Assembly: GCA_002298145.1 (NCBI GenBank)
Contig: DBMP01000005.1
Span: 13,071 to 77,070 of the forward strand
DNA: 64,000 bases
Direction: 5' to 3'
Source: Spartobacteria bacterium UBA695
GTDB taxonomy: Bacteria; Verrucomicrobiota; Verrucomicrobiia; Chthoniobacterales; Chthoniobacteraceae
Part shown: piece by piece, positions 26,615 to 38,380 of the stretch
Position numbering within the stretch: position 1 is the first letter of the stretch
Layout of the letters: every line of letters starts with the position of its first letter
The notes under the pieces: model-generated
The model's input: the letters and a program-made list of their open reading frames with translations, nothing else
What the model was told of the DNA's origin: nothing
Database searches by the model: none
Program-made: the position numbers and the translations under genes

Positions 26615-27997
26615 ATGAAACGTACCCTGCTGGCGCTGCTTGTTCCGGCGTTGGCGTTTCAGGCCCTTGCCGACAGTCCCGCCGACAGCCTGAAGCGCCT
26701 TGAGACCGCGTTGAAAAACGTACCAGCGGGCAATCAGCCGGGCCTCCCGATGGTCCCGGTATTGCTCCCGCAGCTTCAGAGCCTGATCGCCTCGCAGGAT
26801 TACGCCCAGGCGCTCAACCTCATGCAACAGCTGGCCTCCGTGCCGCTTTCCGACGACGTGCGCAAAGCCGTGACGGACCTTACGTCAGCGCTCAACGCCG
26901 AGGTTGCCGCCCGGGAAAAAGCCGCGAACGAGCGGGCGGAGAAACTCATCGAGAAAGCCAAGGCAACGCTCAAAACCGCCAAAACCCCCGCCGACCTCGA
27001 CGCGCTGCTCCAGGAGATTTCCGCATTGAAATTGCAGCCCGGCGGCCGGTACTACTCTGAGTCCAACCAGAACGCCCGGACACGGCTTGAGGGCGTTTAC
27101 CGGTTCCTGACGCGCTGGCAGGACTATCTCGTCGCTATCACATCAGGTAATACCGAAAATGCGCGAAATATTCTTCGCAACCTGGCTGATTCCGAGCCGC
27201 TGCTCATTCCCCGCTCCGAGCTGTTGGCCCTGGGGCAGCCGGGCAAGCCGGGCGCGCCGCAGCGCCCCGTCGAAGATACGGCTGCCGAGCTGATCGTGGG
27301 CACCAGGCAGCTCGAGGATGTGCGCGCCCTGATTCCCAAGCTCCATGCGCTTCGGAACGAGCAACGCAGCTCCAACACCCTCCAGACAATGATCGTCAGC
27401 CTGGAGCAAATCGACCGGTATTACCGCGAATATCTGGAGGGAATGCCTCCGGGCATCGAAGTCGTCAATAACGGCATTACCTCCGGGTACGTCTCTTCGC
27501 TTAAGATGCAGCTTTTGGCGCTGATTGTTCCCAAGGCGGTCGGCGCATCCGGCTTCAATGCAAAGCCGGGGGAGACGCCGCTTGATTTGCTCCATCGCAT
27601 CGCCGAGGAATCGAAAACGTCAGGCGATCTTCAAACCGCGTTCCGGGCCAACGAAGCCATCCGGCAGCTTCAGCGCACCGGCCAGTGGAATTCCAACGAC
27701 CAGAATGCCGTCTCGTCGTTTGTCATCGCGCGGAACCAGGAGACTGCAGGCCAATGGGCCGAAGCCGTCGCGGCGTATCGAAACACGCTCAAGATCGGCA
27801 GCGACCTCGTTCCGGCGAAGCTGATCGGCTTGCGCCTTGAGGAAATTCGCAAAAATCATCCCGAGGAATACGCGAAGGGCGTGGAGCAATTCAACGCCAT
27901 TGAGGCTCGCGCGTCCACGTTCAATGGATACCCGGTTCGCTTCGCCGCGCCCACGCCGCCGCAGCCTGCGCCACCACAGCCCACGCCCGCGAAATGA
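26615..27997 (+). CDS. Secreted protein of unknown function in the pdh cluster
   Basis: 460 residues beginning with a signal peptide (MKRTLLALLVPALAFQALA, then DSPADSLKRLE). The mature protein is strongly helical, with an Ala/Lys/Glu-rich coiled-coil-like part around residues 90-130 and a Pro-rich end (TPPQPAPPQPTP). No family is recognised. It starts 26 bp after pdhC and may be read through from that operon, although an envelope protein has no obvious link to pyruvate oxidation. Confidence 0.7.
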   Translation: MKRTLLALLVPALAFQALADSPADSLKRLETALKNVPAGNQPGLPMVPVLLPQLQSLIASQDYAQALNLMQQLASVPLSDDVRKAVTDLTSALNAEVAAREKAANERAEKLIEKAKATLKTAKTPADLDALLQEISALKLQPGGRYYSESNQNARTRLEGVYRFLTRWQDYLVAITSGNTENARNILRNLADSEPLLIPRSELLALGQPGKPGAPQRPVEDTAAELIVGTRQLEDVRALIPKLHALRNEQRSSNTLQTMIVSLEQIDRYYREYLEGMPPGIEVVNNGITSGYVSSLKMQLLALIVPKAVGASGFNAKPGETPLDLLHRIAEESKTSGDLQTAFRANEAIRQLQRTGQWNSNDQNAVSSFVIARNQETAGQWAEAVAAYRNTLKIGSDLVPAKLIGLRLEEIRKNHPEEYAKGVEQFNAIEARASTFNGYPVRFAAPTPPQPAPPQPTPAK

Positions 27998-28014
27998 GCT
28001 GAAAAAAGGAGCGG

Positions 28015-28160
28015 TTGACAATGCGCCGGAATTCGTCTTTTACTTTGTCTCTAGCCACATGTTTGGAGCGATGGCGGGCGTTAAAGCCCGTAGCTCCCAG
28101 CGCGTGGCTTTCGTTTTATTGGAGGGTCACGCGGAACCTAAAAAAATCCATAGCGTTACC
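28015..28160 (+). promoter_or_regulatory. Candidate promoter and structured leader
   Basis: A perfect -35 hexamer TTGACA is followed 17-18 bases later by a weak TTTTACT -10. The presumed leader contains a two-tier hairpin: GGAGC and GCTCC arms enclosing GGGC and GCCC around TTAAA. It lies between the secreted-protein gene and the deoxyhypusine-synthase-like gene. Confidence 0.4.
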
Positions 28161-29153
28161 ATGATTCCAGAAACCGCCAGCTTGTCCGTGGGGCCCGTCT
28201 CCTCGTTCATCTCCCGTCATTACCGGCACTTCAACGCCGCCGCGCTCACCGATGCCGCGCAAGGCTACCGCGACCACCTCGCCCGGGGCGGCGCGATGCT
28301 CCTCACCCTCGCCGGGGCCATGAGCACCGCCGAGCTCGGCCTCTCCTTGGCCGAGATGATCCGGCGCGGCAAAGTCCACGCCATCTGCTGCACCGGCGCG
28401 AACCTTGAGGAAGACGTCTTCAACCTCGTCGCCCACAGCCACTACGTCCGCGTCCCGCACTACCGCGACCTCACCCCCGCCGACGAGCAGGCGCTCCTCG
28501 ACCGGCACCTGAACCGCGTCACCGACACCTGCATCCCCGAGGAAGAGGCCATGCGCCGCATCGAAAAAGCCGTCCTCGCCCGCTGGGTCGCCGCCGACCG
28601 GAAAGGCGAGCGCTATTTCCCCCACGAATTCCTCTACGACCTCCTCTTAAGCGGCGAACTCTCCCCCGAGATCGACCCCGCCGACAGTTGGCTGCTGGCC
28701 GCCGCCGAGCGCAAACTACCGATCTTCGTCCCCGGCTGGGAGGACTCCACCTTGGGCAACATGTTCGCCGCCCACTGCCTATCTGGTGATATCCAGAATG
28801 TTCACACCGTGCGCACCGGCATCGAGACCATGATGGAGCTGGCCGCCTGGTACCAGCGCGTTTCCGCCGAGCGTGGCATCGGGTTTTTCCAAATCGCCGG
28901 GGGCATCGCGGGCGACTTCCCCATCTGCGTCGTCCCGATGCTTCACCAGGATTTGCAGCTCCCCGAGGTCCCGCTCTGGAGCTACTTTTGCCAGATCAGC
29001 GACTCTACCACCAGCTACGGCAGCTACTCCGGCGCCGTGCCGAACGAAAAAATCACCTGGGGCAAGCTCGCCGCCGAAACCCCGAAATTCATCATCGAAA
29101 GCGACGCCTCCATCGTCGCCCCGCTCCTCTTCGCTTATGTCCTCGGATGGTAA
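28161..29153 (+). CDS. Deoxyhypusine-synthase-family protein
   Basis: 330 residues of the NAD- and spermidine-dependent deoxyhypusine synthase fold. Hallmarks are the nucleotide-binding ICCTGANLEEDVFNLVAHSHY, PIFVPGWEDSTLGNMF, and the region that carries the catalytic lysine in the eukaryotic enzyme, here YSGAVPNEKITWGKL. Bacteria lack eIF5A, and homologues of this kind have been linked to homospermidine-type polyamine chemistry, so the substrate here is probably a polyamine rather than a translation factor. The ATG at MIPETASLSV is preferred. The hldD start overlaps its end by 17 bases. Confidence 0.85.
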   Translation: MIPETASLSVGPVSSFISRHYRHFNAAALTDAAQGYRDHLARGGAMLLTLAGAMSTAELGLSLAEMIRRGKVHAICCTGANLEEDVFNLVAHSHYVRVPHYRDLTPADEQALLDRHLNRVTDTCIPEEEAMRRIEKAVLARWVAADRKGERYFPHEFLYDLLLSGELSPEIDPADSWLLAAAERKLPIFVPGWEDSTLGNMFAAHCLSGDIQNVHTVRTGIETMMELAAWYQRVSAERGIGFFQIAGGIAGDFPICVVPMLHQDLQLPEVPLWSYFCQISDSTTSYGSYSGAVPNEKITWGKLAAETPKFIIESDASIVAPLLFAYVLGW

Positions 29154-30135
29154 TTTCGCAAACCAGCGCATCCTCGTCACCGGCGGCGCGGGCTTCATCG
29201 GCAGCGCGCTCGTCTGGGAGCTGAACCGGCTCGGCGTGGACTCTGTCGTCGTCGCCGACCACCTCGGGCGCACCGAGAAATGGCGCAACCTGGTCCCCCT
29301 GCATATTGAGGATTACCTGGAAGCCGACGACCTCCTCGAACGCCTCGAAGCGGGCGATCTGGGCCGCTTCCACCTGGTCATCCACCTCGGGGCCTGCTCC
29401 GCCACCACCGAGCAGGACGCCGCGTACCTCGTGCGCAACAACTTCGAATTCACCAAGCGCCTCGCCGGGTGGGCCCTCAACCACGGGGCGCGCTTCGTCT
29501 ATGCCTCCTCGGCGGCGACTTACGGCGACGGCAGCGCGGGCATGAGCGACACGGCCCCCATCGAGCCCCTGCGCCCGCTCAACATGTACGGCTACTCCAA
29601 GCACCTCTTCGACCTCTACGCGCAGCGCCAGGGCTGGTTGCCGCGCATCGTGGGCGTTAAATATTTCAACATCTTCGGCCCCAACGAAGACCACAAAGGA
29701 GAGATGCGCAGCGTCGTCCACAAGAGCTTCGAGCAGGTCAAGGAAACCGGCCTCATCCGGCTCTTCCGCAGCTACCGCCCGGACTACGAGGACGGCGAAC
29801 AGCAGCGCGACTTCCTCTACGTCAAAGACGCCGTCGCCATGACCCTCCACCTGGCGGCAAACCGCAAGGCGGGCGGCCTCTACAACCTCGGCTGCGGCCG
29901 GGCCCACACCTGGAACGACCTGGCCCGGGCCATCTTCGCCGCCCTCGACCGCGAACCGCAGATCGAGTACGTTGACATGCCGGAAGTCCTGCGCGGGAAA
30001 TACCAATACTTCACCCAGGCCGACATCGGGCGGCTGCGCGCCAGCGGCTACGAGCGGCCCGTCACCCCGCTGGCCGCCGCCGTCGCCGATTACGTCCGCA
30101 ACTACCTCATCCCCGATAAGCGGCTGGGGGAATAA
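29137..30135 (+). CDS. hldD: ADP-L-glycero-D-manno-heptose 6-epimerase-like protein
   Basis: Short-chain dehydrogenase/epimerase that makes the heptose donor for the LPS inner core. 332 residues with the Rossmann motif VTGGAGFIGSALVWEL, the catalytic tyrosine-lysine pair in YGYSKHLFD, and HldD-specific stretches VKYFNIFGPNEDHKGEMRS and YEDGEQQRDFLYVKD. Start overlaps the preceding gene by 17 bases, suggesting translational coupling. Presence supports an LPS-bearing outer membrane. Confidence 0.92.
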   Translation: MSSDGNFANQRILVTGGAGFIGSALVWELNRLGVDSVVVADHLGRTEKWRNLVPLHIEDYLEADDLLERLEAGDLGRFHLVIHLGACSATTEQDAAYLVRNNFEFTKRLAGWALNHGARFVYASSAATYGDGSAGMSDTAPIEPLRPLNMYGYSKHLFDLYAQRQGWLPRIVGVKYFNIFGPNEDHKGEMRSVVHKSFEQVKETGLIRLFRSYRPDYEDGEQQRDFLYVKDAVAMTLHLAANRKAGGLYNLGCGRAHTWNDLARAIFAALDREPQIEYVDMPEVLRGKYQYFTQADIGRLRASGYERPVTPLAAAVADYVRNYLIPDKRLGE

Positions 30136-30234
30136 CCGAAGACTTTTCAAAACAACCATAAAATCCAAACAGGCGGGCAACCTCGGGGCGAATTCCTTTG
30201 ACGCTCCGAGGTCAACCGCCGCATCTTCACAACT

Positions 30235-31614
30235 ATGAACTACGACCTGATTGTCATCGGCGGAGGACCCGCGGGCTACGTCGGAGCCATTCGCGCGGCC
30301 CAGCTCGGGAAAAAAGTGGCGTGCGTTGAAAAAGAACGCGCGGGCGGCACCTGCCTCAACTGGGGCTGCATCCCCACCAAGGCCCTTCTGCGCAACGCCG
30401 AGCTTTACCAGATCCTCTCCAAGCGCGCCGCAGAGTTCGGGTTCAGCTTCGATAACCTCAAGTTCGACTGGGGCAAAACCATCGCCCGTTCCCGCGACGT
30501 CTCCGACAAAAACGCCACCGGCATCGAGTTCCTCTTCAAGAAAAACAAGATCGACTACCTCAAGGGCGAAGCCAGCCTCGAAGCGGGCGGAGCCGTCAAA
30601 GTGAAGTCCGCCGACGGCAAAGAAGAGACCCACACCGCCGGGAAAATCCTCATCGCCACCGGCTGCGTCTCGCGCGGGCTGCCCACCTTTCCCTTCAACG
30701 GCAAGACCGTGATTAGCAGCAAGGAAGCCATGGTGCTCCCCTCCCAGCCCAAGTCCATCGTCATCATCGGCGCGGGGGCCATCGGCATCGAGTTCGCCTA
30801 CTTCTTCAACGCCTTTGGCACCAAAGTCACCGTCGTCGAAATGCTCCCCAACGCCCTCCCGTATGAGGACACGGACGTCTCCCAGGTCATCGAGCGCTCC
30901 TACCAGAAGCAGGGCATCGCCGTGCTGACCAACACCAAAATCACCAAAACTGAGGCGACCGAAACCGGCGTCAAAATCACCGTCGAAGGCAAAAAGAACG
31001 AGACCCTCGAAGCCGACCTCGCCCTTGTGGCCATCGGCGTCTCCCCGGTCCTGCCCGGCGGCCTCAAGCCCGAGCTGACCGAGCGCGGCTACATCAAAGT
31101 CAACGACGCCTACGAGACCAGCATCCCCGGCGTCTATGCTGCGGGCGACATCATCGGCGCGCCCTGGCTCGCCCACGTCGCCAGCTACGAAGCCATCCAG
31201 GCCGTCGAGGGGATCTTCAAAGAAGGCCACAAGCCCCAGCGCGTCAAGACCTTCCCCGCCTGCACCTACAGCCACCCGCAGGTCGCCAGCGTCGGCCTCA
31301 CCGAGCGCGAAGCCAAGGAGAAGAAGATCGCCTACAAACTGGGCAAATTCCCCTTCATGGCCAGCGGCAAAGCCCGCGCCGTGGGCGAGACGGATGGTTT
31401 CGTGAAAATCCTCATCGGCGAGCCGAACGGCGAAATCCTCGGCGCGCACATCGTCGGCCCCGACGCCCCCGAGATGATCGCCGAGCTAGGCCTGGCCATC
31501 ACCCTGGAAGCCACCTGGGAGGAAATCGAAGCGACCATCCACGCCCACCCGACCTTAAGCGAAGCCGTGCACGAAGCCACGGAGAACGCCTTCGGGTTAT
31601 CCATTCATATTTAG
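30235..31614 (+). CDS. lpd: Dihydrolipoyl dehydrogenase (E3)
   Basis: FAD flavoprotein that reoxidises dihydrolipoamide on PDH E2. 459 residues; the redox disulfide motif is GGTCLNWGCIPTKALL, the NAD domain begins IIGAGAIGIEFAYFF, the second FAD segment is GVYAAGDIIGAPWLAH, and the C-terminal catalytic His-Glu pair lies in HAHPTLSEAVHEA. Separated from pdhABC by three genes, but on the same strand, so the full complex is encoded within 8.5 kb. Confidence 0.96.
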   Translation: MNYDLIVIGGGPAGYVGAIRAAQLGKKVACVEKERAGGTCLNWGCIPTKALLRNAELYQILSKRAAEFGFSFDNLKFDWGKTIARSRDVSDKNATGIEFLFKKNKIDYLKGEASLEAGGAVKVKSADGKEETHTAGKILIATGCVSRGLPTFPFNGKTVISSKEAMVLPSQPKSIVIIGAGAIGIEFAYFFNAFGTKVTVVEMLPNALPYEDTDVSQVIERSYQKQGIAVLTNTKITKTEATETGVKITVEGKKNETLEADLALVAIGVSPVLPGGLKPELTERGYIKVNDAYETSIPGVYAAGDIIGAPWLAHVASYEAIQAVEGIFKEGHKPQRVKTFPACTYSHPQVASVGLTEREAKEKKIAYKLGKFPFMASGKARAVGETDGFVKILIGEPNGEILGAHIVGPDAPEMIAELGLAITLEATWEEIEATIHAHPTLSEAVHEATENAFGLSIHI

Positions 31615-31676
31615 GCGGTTAGCCTATGGCTGATCCTCGTTCCCGGCGCATCCTGGGAACGAGGGGTACTGTTTTT

Positions 31677-31883
31677 ATGTGGAAGATCATCAAGCGCCGT
31701 TTCGGGATACTGGCTATAATCTATGGGGTAGGGCTGGTGGTGTGGGTTACATACAACTGTTTTATTCCCACAGAATGGTTCTCGGGAAGGTTGCCCCGAG
31801 CTATCGAACTTCTGGGCGGCTTTGCTCAATCTTTTGTAATGATCGGGGTGGGATGGTGTTGGTTAACGAATAAGGCGACTTAA
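31677..31883 (+). CDS. Small two-helix membrane protein
   Basis: 68 residues starting MWKIIKRRFG with two hydrophobic segments (about residues 9-25 and 44-60) separated by a short polar stretch. No family recognised. The frame is open further upstream through a CGTTCCC/GGGAACG hairpin; the ATG at MWKII is chosen because the basic start followed by a helix is typical for such proteins. Could be non-coding; confidence is moderate. Confidence 0.45.
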   Translation: MWKIIKRRFGILAIIYGVGLVVWVTYNCFIPTEWFSGRLPRAIELLGGFAQSFVMIGVGWCWLTNKAT

Positions 31884-31904
31884 ACTCGATGTAGGGTTTT
31901 TTGC

Positions 31905-32029
31905 CCTCGTTCCCAATCTCCAGATTGGGAACGTCCTTTGGGGGCGAAACTCTGTTTCGCGGCGGTGGGGTGGGGGAATCGGAGATTCCAAGACAGGGTG
32001 CGTTACGAATCTGGAGATTCGTAACGAGG
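31905..32029. repeat. Composite hairpin repeat, copy R2
   Basis: Full form with four hairpins: CGTTCCCAATC/GATTGGGAACG, GCGAAAC/GTTTCGC, GGAATC/GATTCC and CGTTACGAATC/GATTCGTAACG, bounded by CCTCG and CGAGG. Lies between convergent genes. Confidence 0.9.
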
Positions 32030-32102
32030 TAGAAGAGCGATTTTACGCCCCAATACGCCGTTCCGCACATTCATCAACTGCGGCATAATCTGACCATTCC
32101 AT

Positions 32103-32170
32103 TTGCCCGTAGGAAGCCCGCACCCAAACGCGGACCGACGCGGAGGGCCCTCGATCCTCCGCGTCTTTTT
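32103..32170 (+). ncRNA. Small-RNA-like element, copy D2
   Basis: Matches the element at 3.9 kb: TTGCCC, GGAAGCCC, CCAAACGCGGAC, then a GACGCGGAGG/CCTCCGCGTC hairpin (32137-32165) and five T. The loop sequences differ while the stem is kept. Upstream TTCCGC and CATAAT, 17 bases apart (32061-32089), would start a transcript about 7 bases before the element. Confidence 0.55.
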
Positions 32171-32230
32171 CTGCCCTCGTTCCCAAACTTTATTCGGGCC
32201 CGAGGAAGAGGAAAAAAGACAGTGGACTGA

Positions 32231-32301
32231 CGCAAAGGCGCAAAGGCGCAAAGGCGCAAAGGCGCAAAGGCGCAAAGGCGCAAAGGCGCAAAGGCGCAAA
32301 G
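32231..32301. repeat. Tandem CGCAAAGG octamer array
   Basis: Nearly nine perfect copies of CGCAAAGG. An inverted, less perfect version (CTTTGCGGCTTTGCGCCTTT) follows at 32326-32348, so the pair could fold into a long slipped hairpin. Related degenerate CGCAAAG strings occur near 9.7, 11.1 and 41.7 kb. Confidence 0.9.
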
Positions 32302-32420
32302 AACGGAACCGTTTGCCTTCGTCTTCTTTGCGGCTTTGCGCCTTTGCGTGAGAATCATCCTCTTCCCCCCTCCGTGCGCTCCGTGTCCTCTGTGGTGAGT
32401 CTTAAAAAACGGCGCAAAAA

Positions 32421-32450
32421 AAGGCCGTCCGGATTTCTCCGAACGGCCTT
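32421..32450 (-). terminator. Intrinsic terminator of ppdK
   Basis: Stem AAGGCCGTTCGG with CCGGACGGCCTT around a six-base loop, followed on the minus strand by seven T in all, 39 bp after the ppdK stop. Confidence 0.85.
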
Positions 32451-32489
32451 TCAACTGAGTTGATCAGTATGCCTTGATCTTTTAGCGCA

Positions 32490-35435
<2,946 letters not shown>

Positions 35436-35735
35436 ATTGATTTTCAGTTGGTTGTAAATCCCGGGGTTCATAGCCCGGGGTTTAAAAACGGGCGCTGCAT
35501 TTTTTCGGAATGCCAAGACGCCTTGATCGCGCGTTGACTCGTTTGGGACGGCCGATGGATTCGCCACGTCATGTTGCTTTCCATCACCAATTCCCCACGC
35601 GAAAAAAGCCGACAGACCAGAAAGGCGCTGAGCCTCTCACACATCGCTTAAAGCGTAAATATTAAATTGGAAGTTTTGCTAATAGTTGAAACTTCCGCAC
35701 AAGCTGTAACGTGTTTGTAACGCGCCACGCCATTG
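35436..35735. other. ppdK upstream region
   Basis: About 300 bp between the ppdK start and the next leftward gene's stop. It contains two CCCGGG palindromes 13 bases apart immediately upstream of ppdK that could pair in the leader. I see no credible gene or clear promoter. Confidence 0.35.
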
Positions 35736-36167
35736 CTATTTCCAAGCCAGCAGCAGCGCGCCCGCGACGATGAGGGCCGCGCCGCAACCCTCGCGGAAGT
35801 GGAGCCGCTCGCCGAGGAACAAGGCGGAAAGGGCGATGACAAAGACCACGCTGAGCTTGTCGATGGGGGCCACGCGGGAGGCTTCGCCCAATTGCAACGC
35901 GCGGAAATAGCAGACCCACGAGCAGCCCGTCGCGAGGCCCGAGAGCGTGAGGAAGGTCCACGTGCGGCCCGAGAGTGCCGCGAGGTTGGAGGCCTGTCCG
36001 AGGCCGAGGGCCAGCAGCCAGGCGAAGACGCCCACGACCGTTGTGCGAATGGCCGTAGCGAGATTGGAGTCCACGCCGGTAACGCCGATTTTTGCGAGCA
36101 CCGCCGTCCATCCTGCGAAGAAAGCCGAGAGCAGCGCCCAGAGCTGCCAGTTGTCCCAAAGTTTCAT
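35736..36167 (-). CDS. Single-domain EamA membrane protein
   Basis: 143 residues with five hydrophobic helices, corresponding to one EamA repeat (e.g. LSAFFAGWTAVLAKIGVTGV and ALFLGERLHFREGCGAALIV). Full EamA transporters have two such repeats in about 290 residues; one-repeat proteins are thought to work as dimers. The ATG at MKLWDNW is chosen. Divergent from the MBL hydrolase gene. Confidence 0.8.
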   Translation of the reverse strand: MKLWDNWQLWALLSAFFAGWTAVLAKIGVTGVDSNLATAIRTTVVGVFAWLLALGLGQASNLAALSGRTWTFLTLSGLATGCSWVCYFRALQLGEASRVAPIDKLSVVFVIALSALFLGERLHFREGCGAALIVAGALLLAWK

Positions 36168-36259
36168 GGGACGATACTGTGGGGCATTCCCCGGGGAAAA
36201 ACAATCCGCAGGGGCGGGCTTTGATTTCGGGGCATTTCGGATTACAATGCTCCGTATCC

Positions 36260-37237
36260 GTGGATAAACCATTATCATCCGAGCACGAAGCGATCAGTCC
36301 CATTCGCAAAAAACCGCGGGAGCTTGGCGAACGCAAGCCGACGGTCGGCGCGCGCAAAGTGGGCCTTAAACCAGCGCAGGGCTGGCATAAGCGCAACTTC
36401 GTTACGGAAGTTTTAATTCCCTCCCTCTTCACCAAACGCACCGGCCCGCGCAAGCCTAAGGCCGCGCCTCGGTTCCCGAAACTCAAGGCGGGCGAGATCG
36501 GCCTGACATGGGTGGGCCACTCCTCCTTCCTCGTCCAGACGCCCAAGGCCAATCTCCTCGTGGACCCCATCTGGGCCAAATGGCTCAAGGGCATTAAGCG
36601 CCTGCGCAACCCGGCCTTTGACATCGACGACCTGCCCGGTATCGACCTGGTCCTCGTCACCCACGCCCATTTCGACCACCTCGACCGCCGCACCCTGCGC
36701 AAAGTCGCCGAAAAGCAGCCCATCGTCGTCCCGTTCAAAGTCGGCAACCTTGTCCACGACCTCGGCTTCAAAAGCGTGCACGAGCTGGATTACTGGGATT
36801 GCTTCCAGCGCGGCGCGGCGCGGATCACGCTCACGCCCTGCCGCCACTGGGGCGCGCGGATGCTCCACGATTCGCACCGCGGCTTCGGCGGCTACATCAT
36901 CGAGGTCGATGGGCGGACGATTTTTCATTGCGGCGACACCGCCTTTTTCGAGGGCTTCAAGGAAATCGGCAGGCGCTTCAAAATCGACATCGCGCTCCTG
37001 CCCATCGGCGCGTACGACCCGCCCAGCGGCCGTCAGGTCCACATGAACCCCGAGGAAGCCCTGCAAGCCTTCCAGGACCTTGGCGCGAGATGGATGGTCC
37101 CCATGCACTACGGCACCTTCCGCCTCAGCTATGAGCCGCCCGAGGAACCGCTCCAGCGCCTCCACGCTGCCGCCAAGGCGCAGGGTTTGGAAAAGCGCAT
37201 AGCCGTCATGACCGAGGGCCTGCCCGTGGTTTTCTAG
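36260..37237 (+). CDS. Metallo-beta-lactamase-fold hydrolase
   Basis: About 325 residues with the metal motif THAHFDHLD near residue 135 and the further ligands in PCRHWGAR, FHCGDTAFFEGF and PMHYGTF. The GLTWVGHSSFLVQTPKANLLVDP start of the domain resembles the UlaG/NAPE-PLD-like branch that cleaves phosphodiester or lactone bonds; the substrate is unknown. The start is taken as a GTG (VDKPLSSEHE) since the frame further upstream overlaps the divergent EamA gene. The basic N-terminal region is unusual. Confidence 0.8.
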   Translation: MDKPLSSEHEAISPIRKKPRELGERKPTVGARKVGLKPAQGWHKRNFVTEVLIPSLFTKRTGPRKPKAAPRFPKLKAGEIGLTWVGHSSFLVQTPKANLLVDPIWAKWLKGIKRLRNPAFDIDDLPGIDLVLVTHAHFDHLDRRTLRKVAEKQPIVVPFKVGNLVHDLGFKSVHELDYWDCFQRGAARITLTPCRHWGARMLHDSHRGFGGYIIEVDGRTIFHCGDTAFFEGFKEIGRRFKIDIALLPIGAYDPPSGRQVHMNPEEALQAFQDLGARWMVPMHYGTFRLSYEPPEEPLQRLHAAAKAQGLEKRIAVMTEGLPVVF

Positions 37238-37316
37238 GCGACATTGTTTGCCCGCTAATATATAGAGATGGGCTTCAGACAACCTCCCGCCCATCCCAAT
37301 GAGACCTCCCACGCGC

Positions 37317-37649
37317 ATGATCGTTAGCACTACCTTTCAGCTCGACGGCTACGTCATTACCGAATACCTCGGCCTCGTGCGCGGGATCATCGTGCGCTCT
37401 CCCACGATAACCCAAGGCCTGCTGGGTGGGCTCAAGAGCATCATCGGTGGCCAGATCGGCGCTTACACCGAAATGTGCGAGCAGGCGAGGGAACAAGCCT
37501 ACGAAATCATGATCACCCATGCCCAGGGGCTCGGAGCCAATGCGATTGTCGGCGTCTCCTACGATGCTTCCGATGTCGGCGCGGGCCAGTCCTCCGCCAC
37601 AGAAGTCCTCTGCTACGGCACCGCCGTCGTGGTGGAAAAAGCGCCGTAA
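37317..37649 (+). CDS. YbjQ/UPF0145-family protein
   Basis: 110 residues matching the YbjQ fold, a small pentamer-forming domain of unclear role once called heavy-metal-binding: MIVSTTFQLDGYVITEYLGL at the start, a middle helix MCEQAREQAYEIMITHAQGL, and GANAIVGVSYDAS. The second of two in-frame ATGs is chosen because family members usually begin MIVSTT. Convergent with the PHP gene, 23 bp away. Confidence 0.85.
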   Translation: MIVSTTFQLDGYVITEYLGLVRGIIVRSPTITQGLLGGLKSIIGGQIGAYTEMCEQAREQAYEIMITHAQGLGANAIVGVSYDASDVGAGQSSATEVLCYGTAVVVEKAP

Positions 37650-37672
37650 AGCGCCGTAACGAGGCGGCGCTA

Positions 37673-38380
37673 CTAAAGCTTTTTCAGCCGCATCCGGTGG
37701 CGCCAGCGCAGGCGCATCCAGTTATTCCACGTCTTGCGGATCTTGTCGCGGGGCGAGAGCGGGTTGCGCACAAGCCCGTTGCCAGGTTTCACAATCTGCG
37801 CCAGCACCGCCTCCAGCGTGAGGGTCTCGGTTTGCAGCACCGTGTAGGCCGACCCCATGGAATTCTCATGGTGGGCATCGCTGCCCGAGGTCATTGGGTA
37901 GCCCTTGCGCGTGGCGTACTTTACCGCCTGCCGGTTGCAGAACTGGAACGTCGTCGCCGCGTTGAACACCTCCACCGCGTCCACATCGAGCGTCTCCAGC
38001 ACCGATTGCCGGATACCCGCGCGGAAATAATCATACGGATGAGCCGGGATCGCCAGGCCGCCCCGTTCGTGGATCTCCCGGCAGACCTCGATCGCCGGTT
38101 CCCCCTTCATATTGGGGAGCGTCACCCCGAGGCAGAGCAGGTGGCCCTCGTGGGTCGAGACCTCCACGCCCGGGATCACCAGGAAGCCGTCCACCGGCAG
38201 CCCGTCGGCGCGGATCAGCCCCTTGCGGGCCAGGTAATCCATCCCTTCACAGGTATTGTGGTCGGTCAGAGCGAGGCCATGGAGCCCCTTCGCCTTCGCT
38301 GCGGCGATCAACTCCTCTGGCGTGCTCACCCCGTCCCCCGAGAAGAACGAGTGCGTGTGCAGGTCAATATTGAGGGGCAT
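37673..38380 (-). CDS. PHP-domain phosphoesterase
   Basis: 235 residues with the four PHP metal motifs: DLHTHSFFSGDG, ALTDHNTCEGM, AIPAHPYDYF and GSDAHHENSMG. PHP proteins of this size hydrolyse nucleotides, nucleoside 3',5'-bisphosphates or histidinol phosphate; no histidine genes are nearby, so the substrate is open. The ATG at MPLNIDLHTH places the first motif at the N-terminus as expected. Divergent from hom. Confidence 0.85.
   Translation of the reverse strand: MPLNIDLHTHSFFSGDGVSTPEELIAAAKAKGLHGLALTDHNTCEGMDYLARKGLIRADGLPVDGFLVIPGVEVSTHEGHLLCLGVTLPNMKGEPAIEVCREIHERGGLAIPAHPYDYFRAGIRQSVLETLDVDAVEVFNAATTFQFCNRQAVKYATRKGYPMTSGSDAHHENSMGSAYTVLQTETLTLEAVLAQIVKPGNGLVRNPLSPRDKIRKTWNNWMRLRWRHRMRLKKL

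Noticed and set aside
32231..32301. CRISPR array
   Set aside because: The unit is an uninterrupted octamer without spacers, and there are no cas genes in the window.
36260..36268. DnaA-box-like sequence (CGTGGATAA) at the MBL gene start
   Set aside because: One mismatch, isolated, and overlapping the proposed GTG start; no parS or A/T-rich unwinding element nearby.
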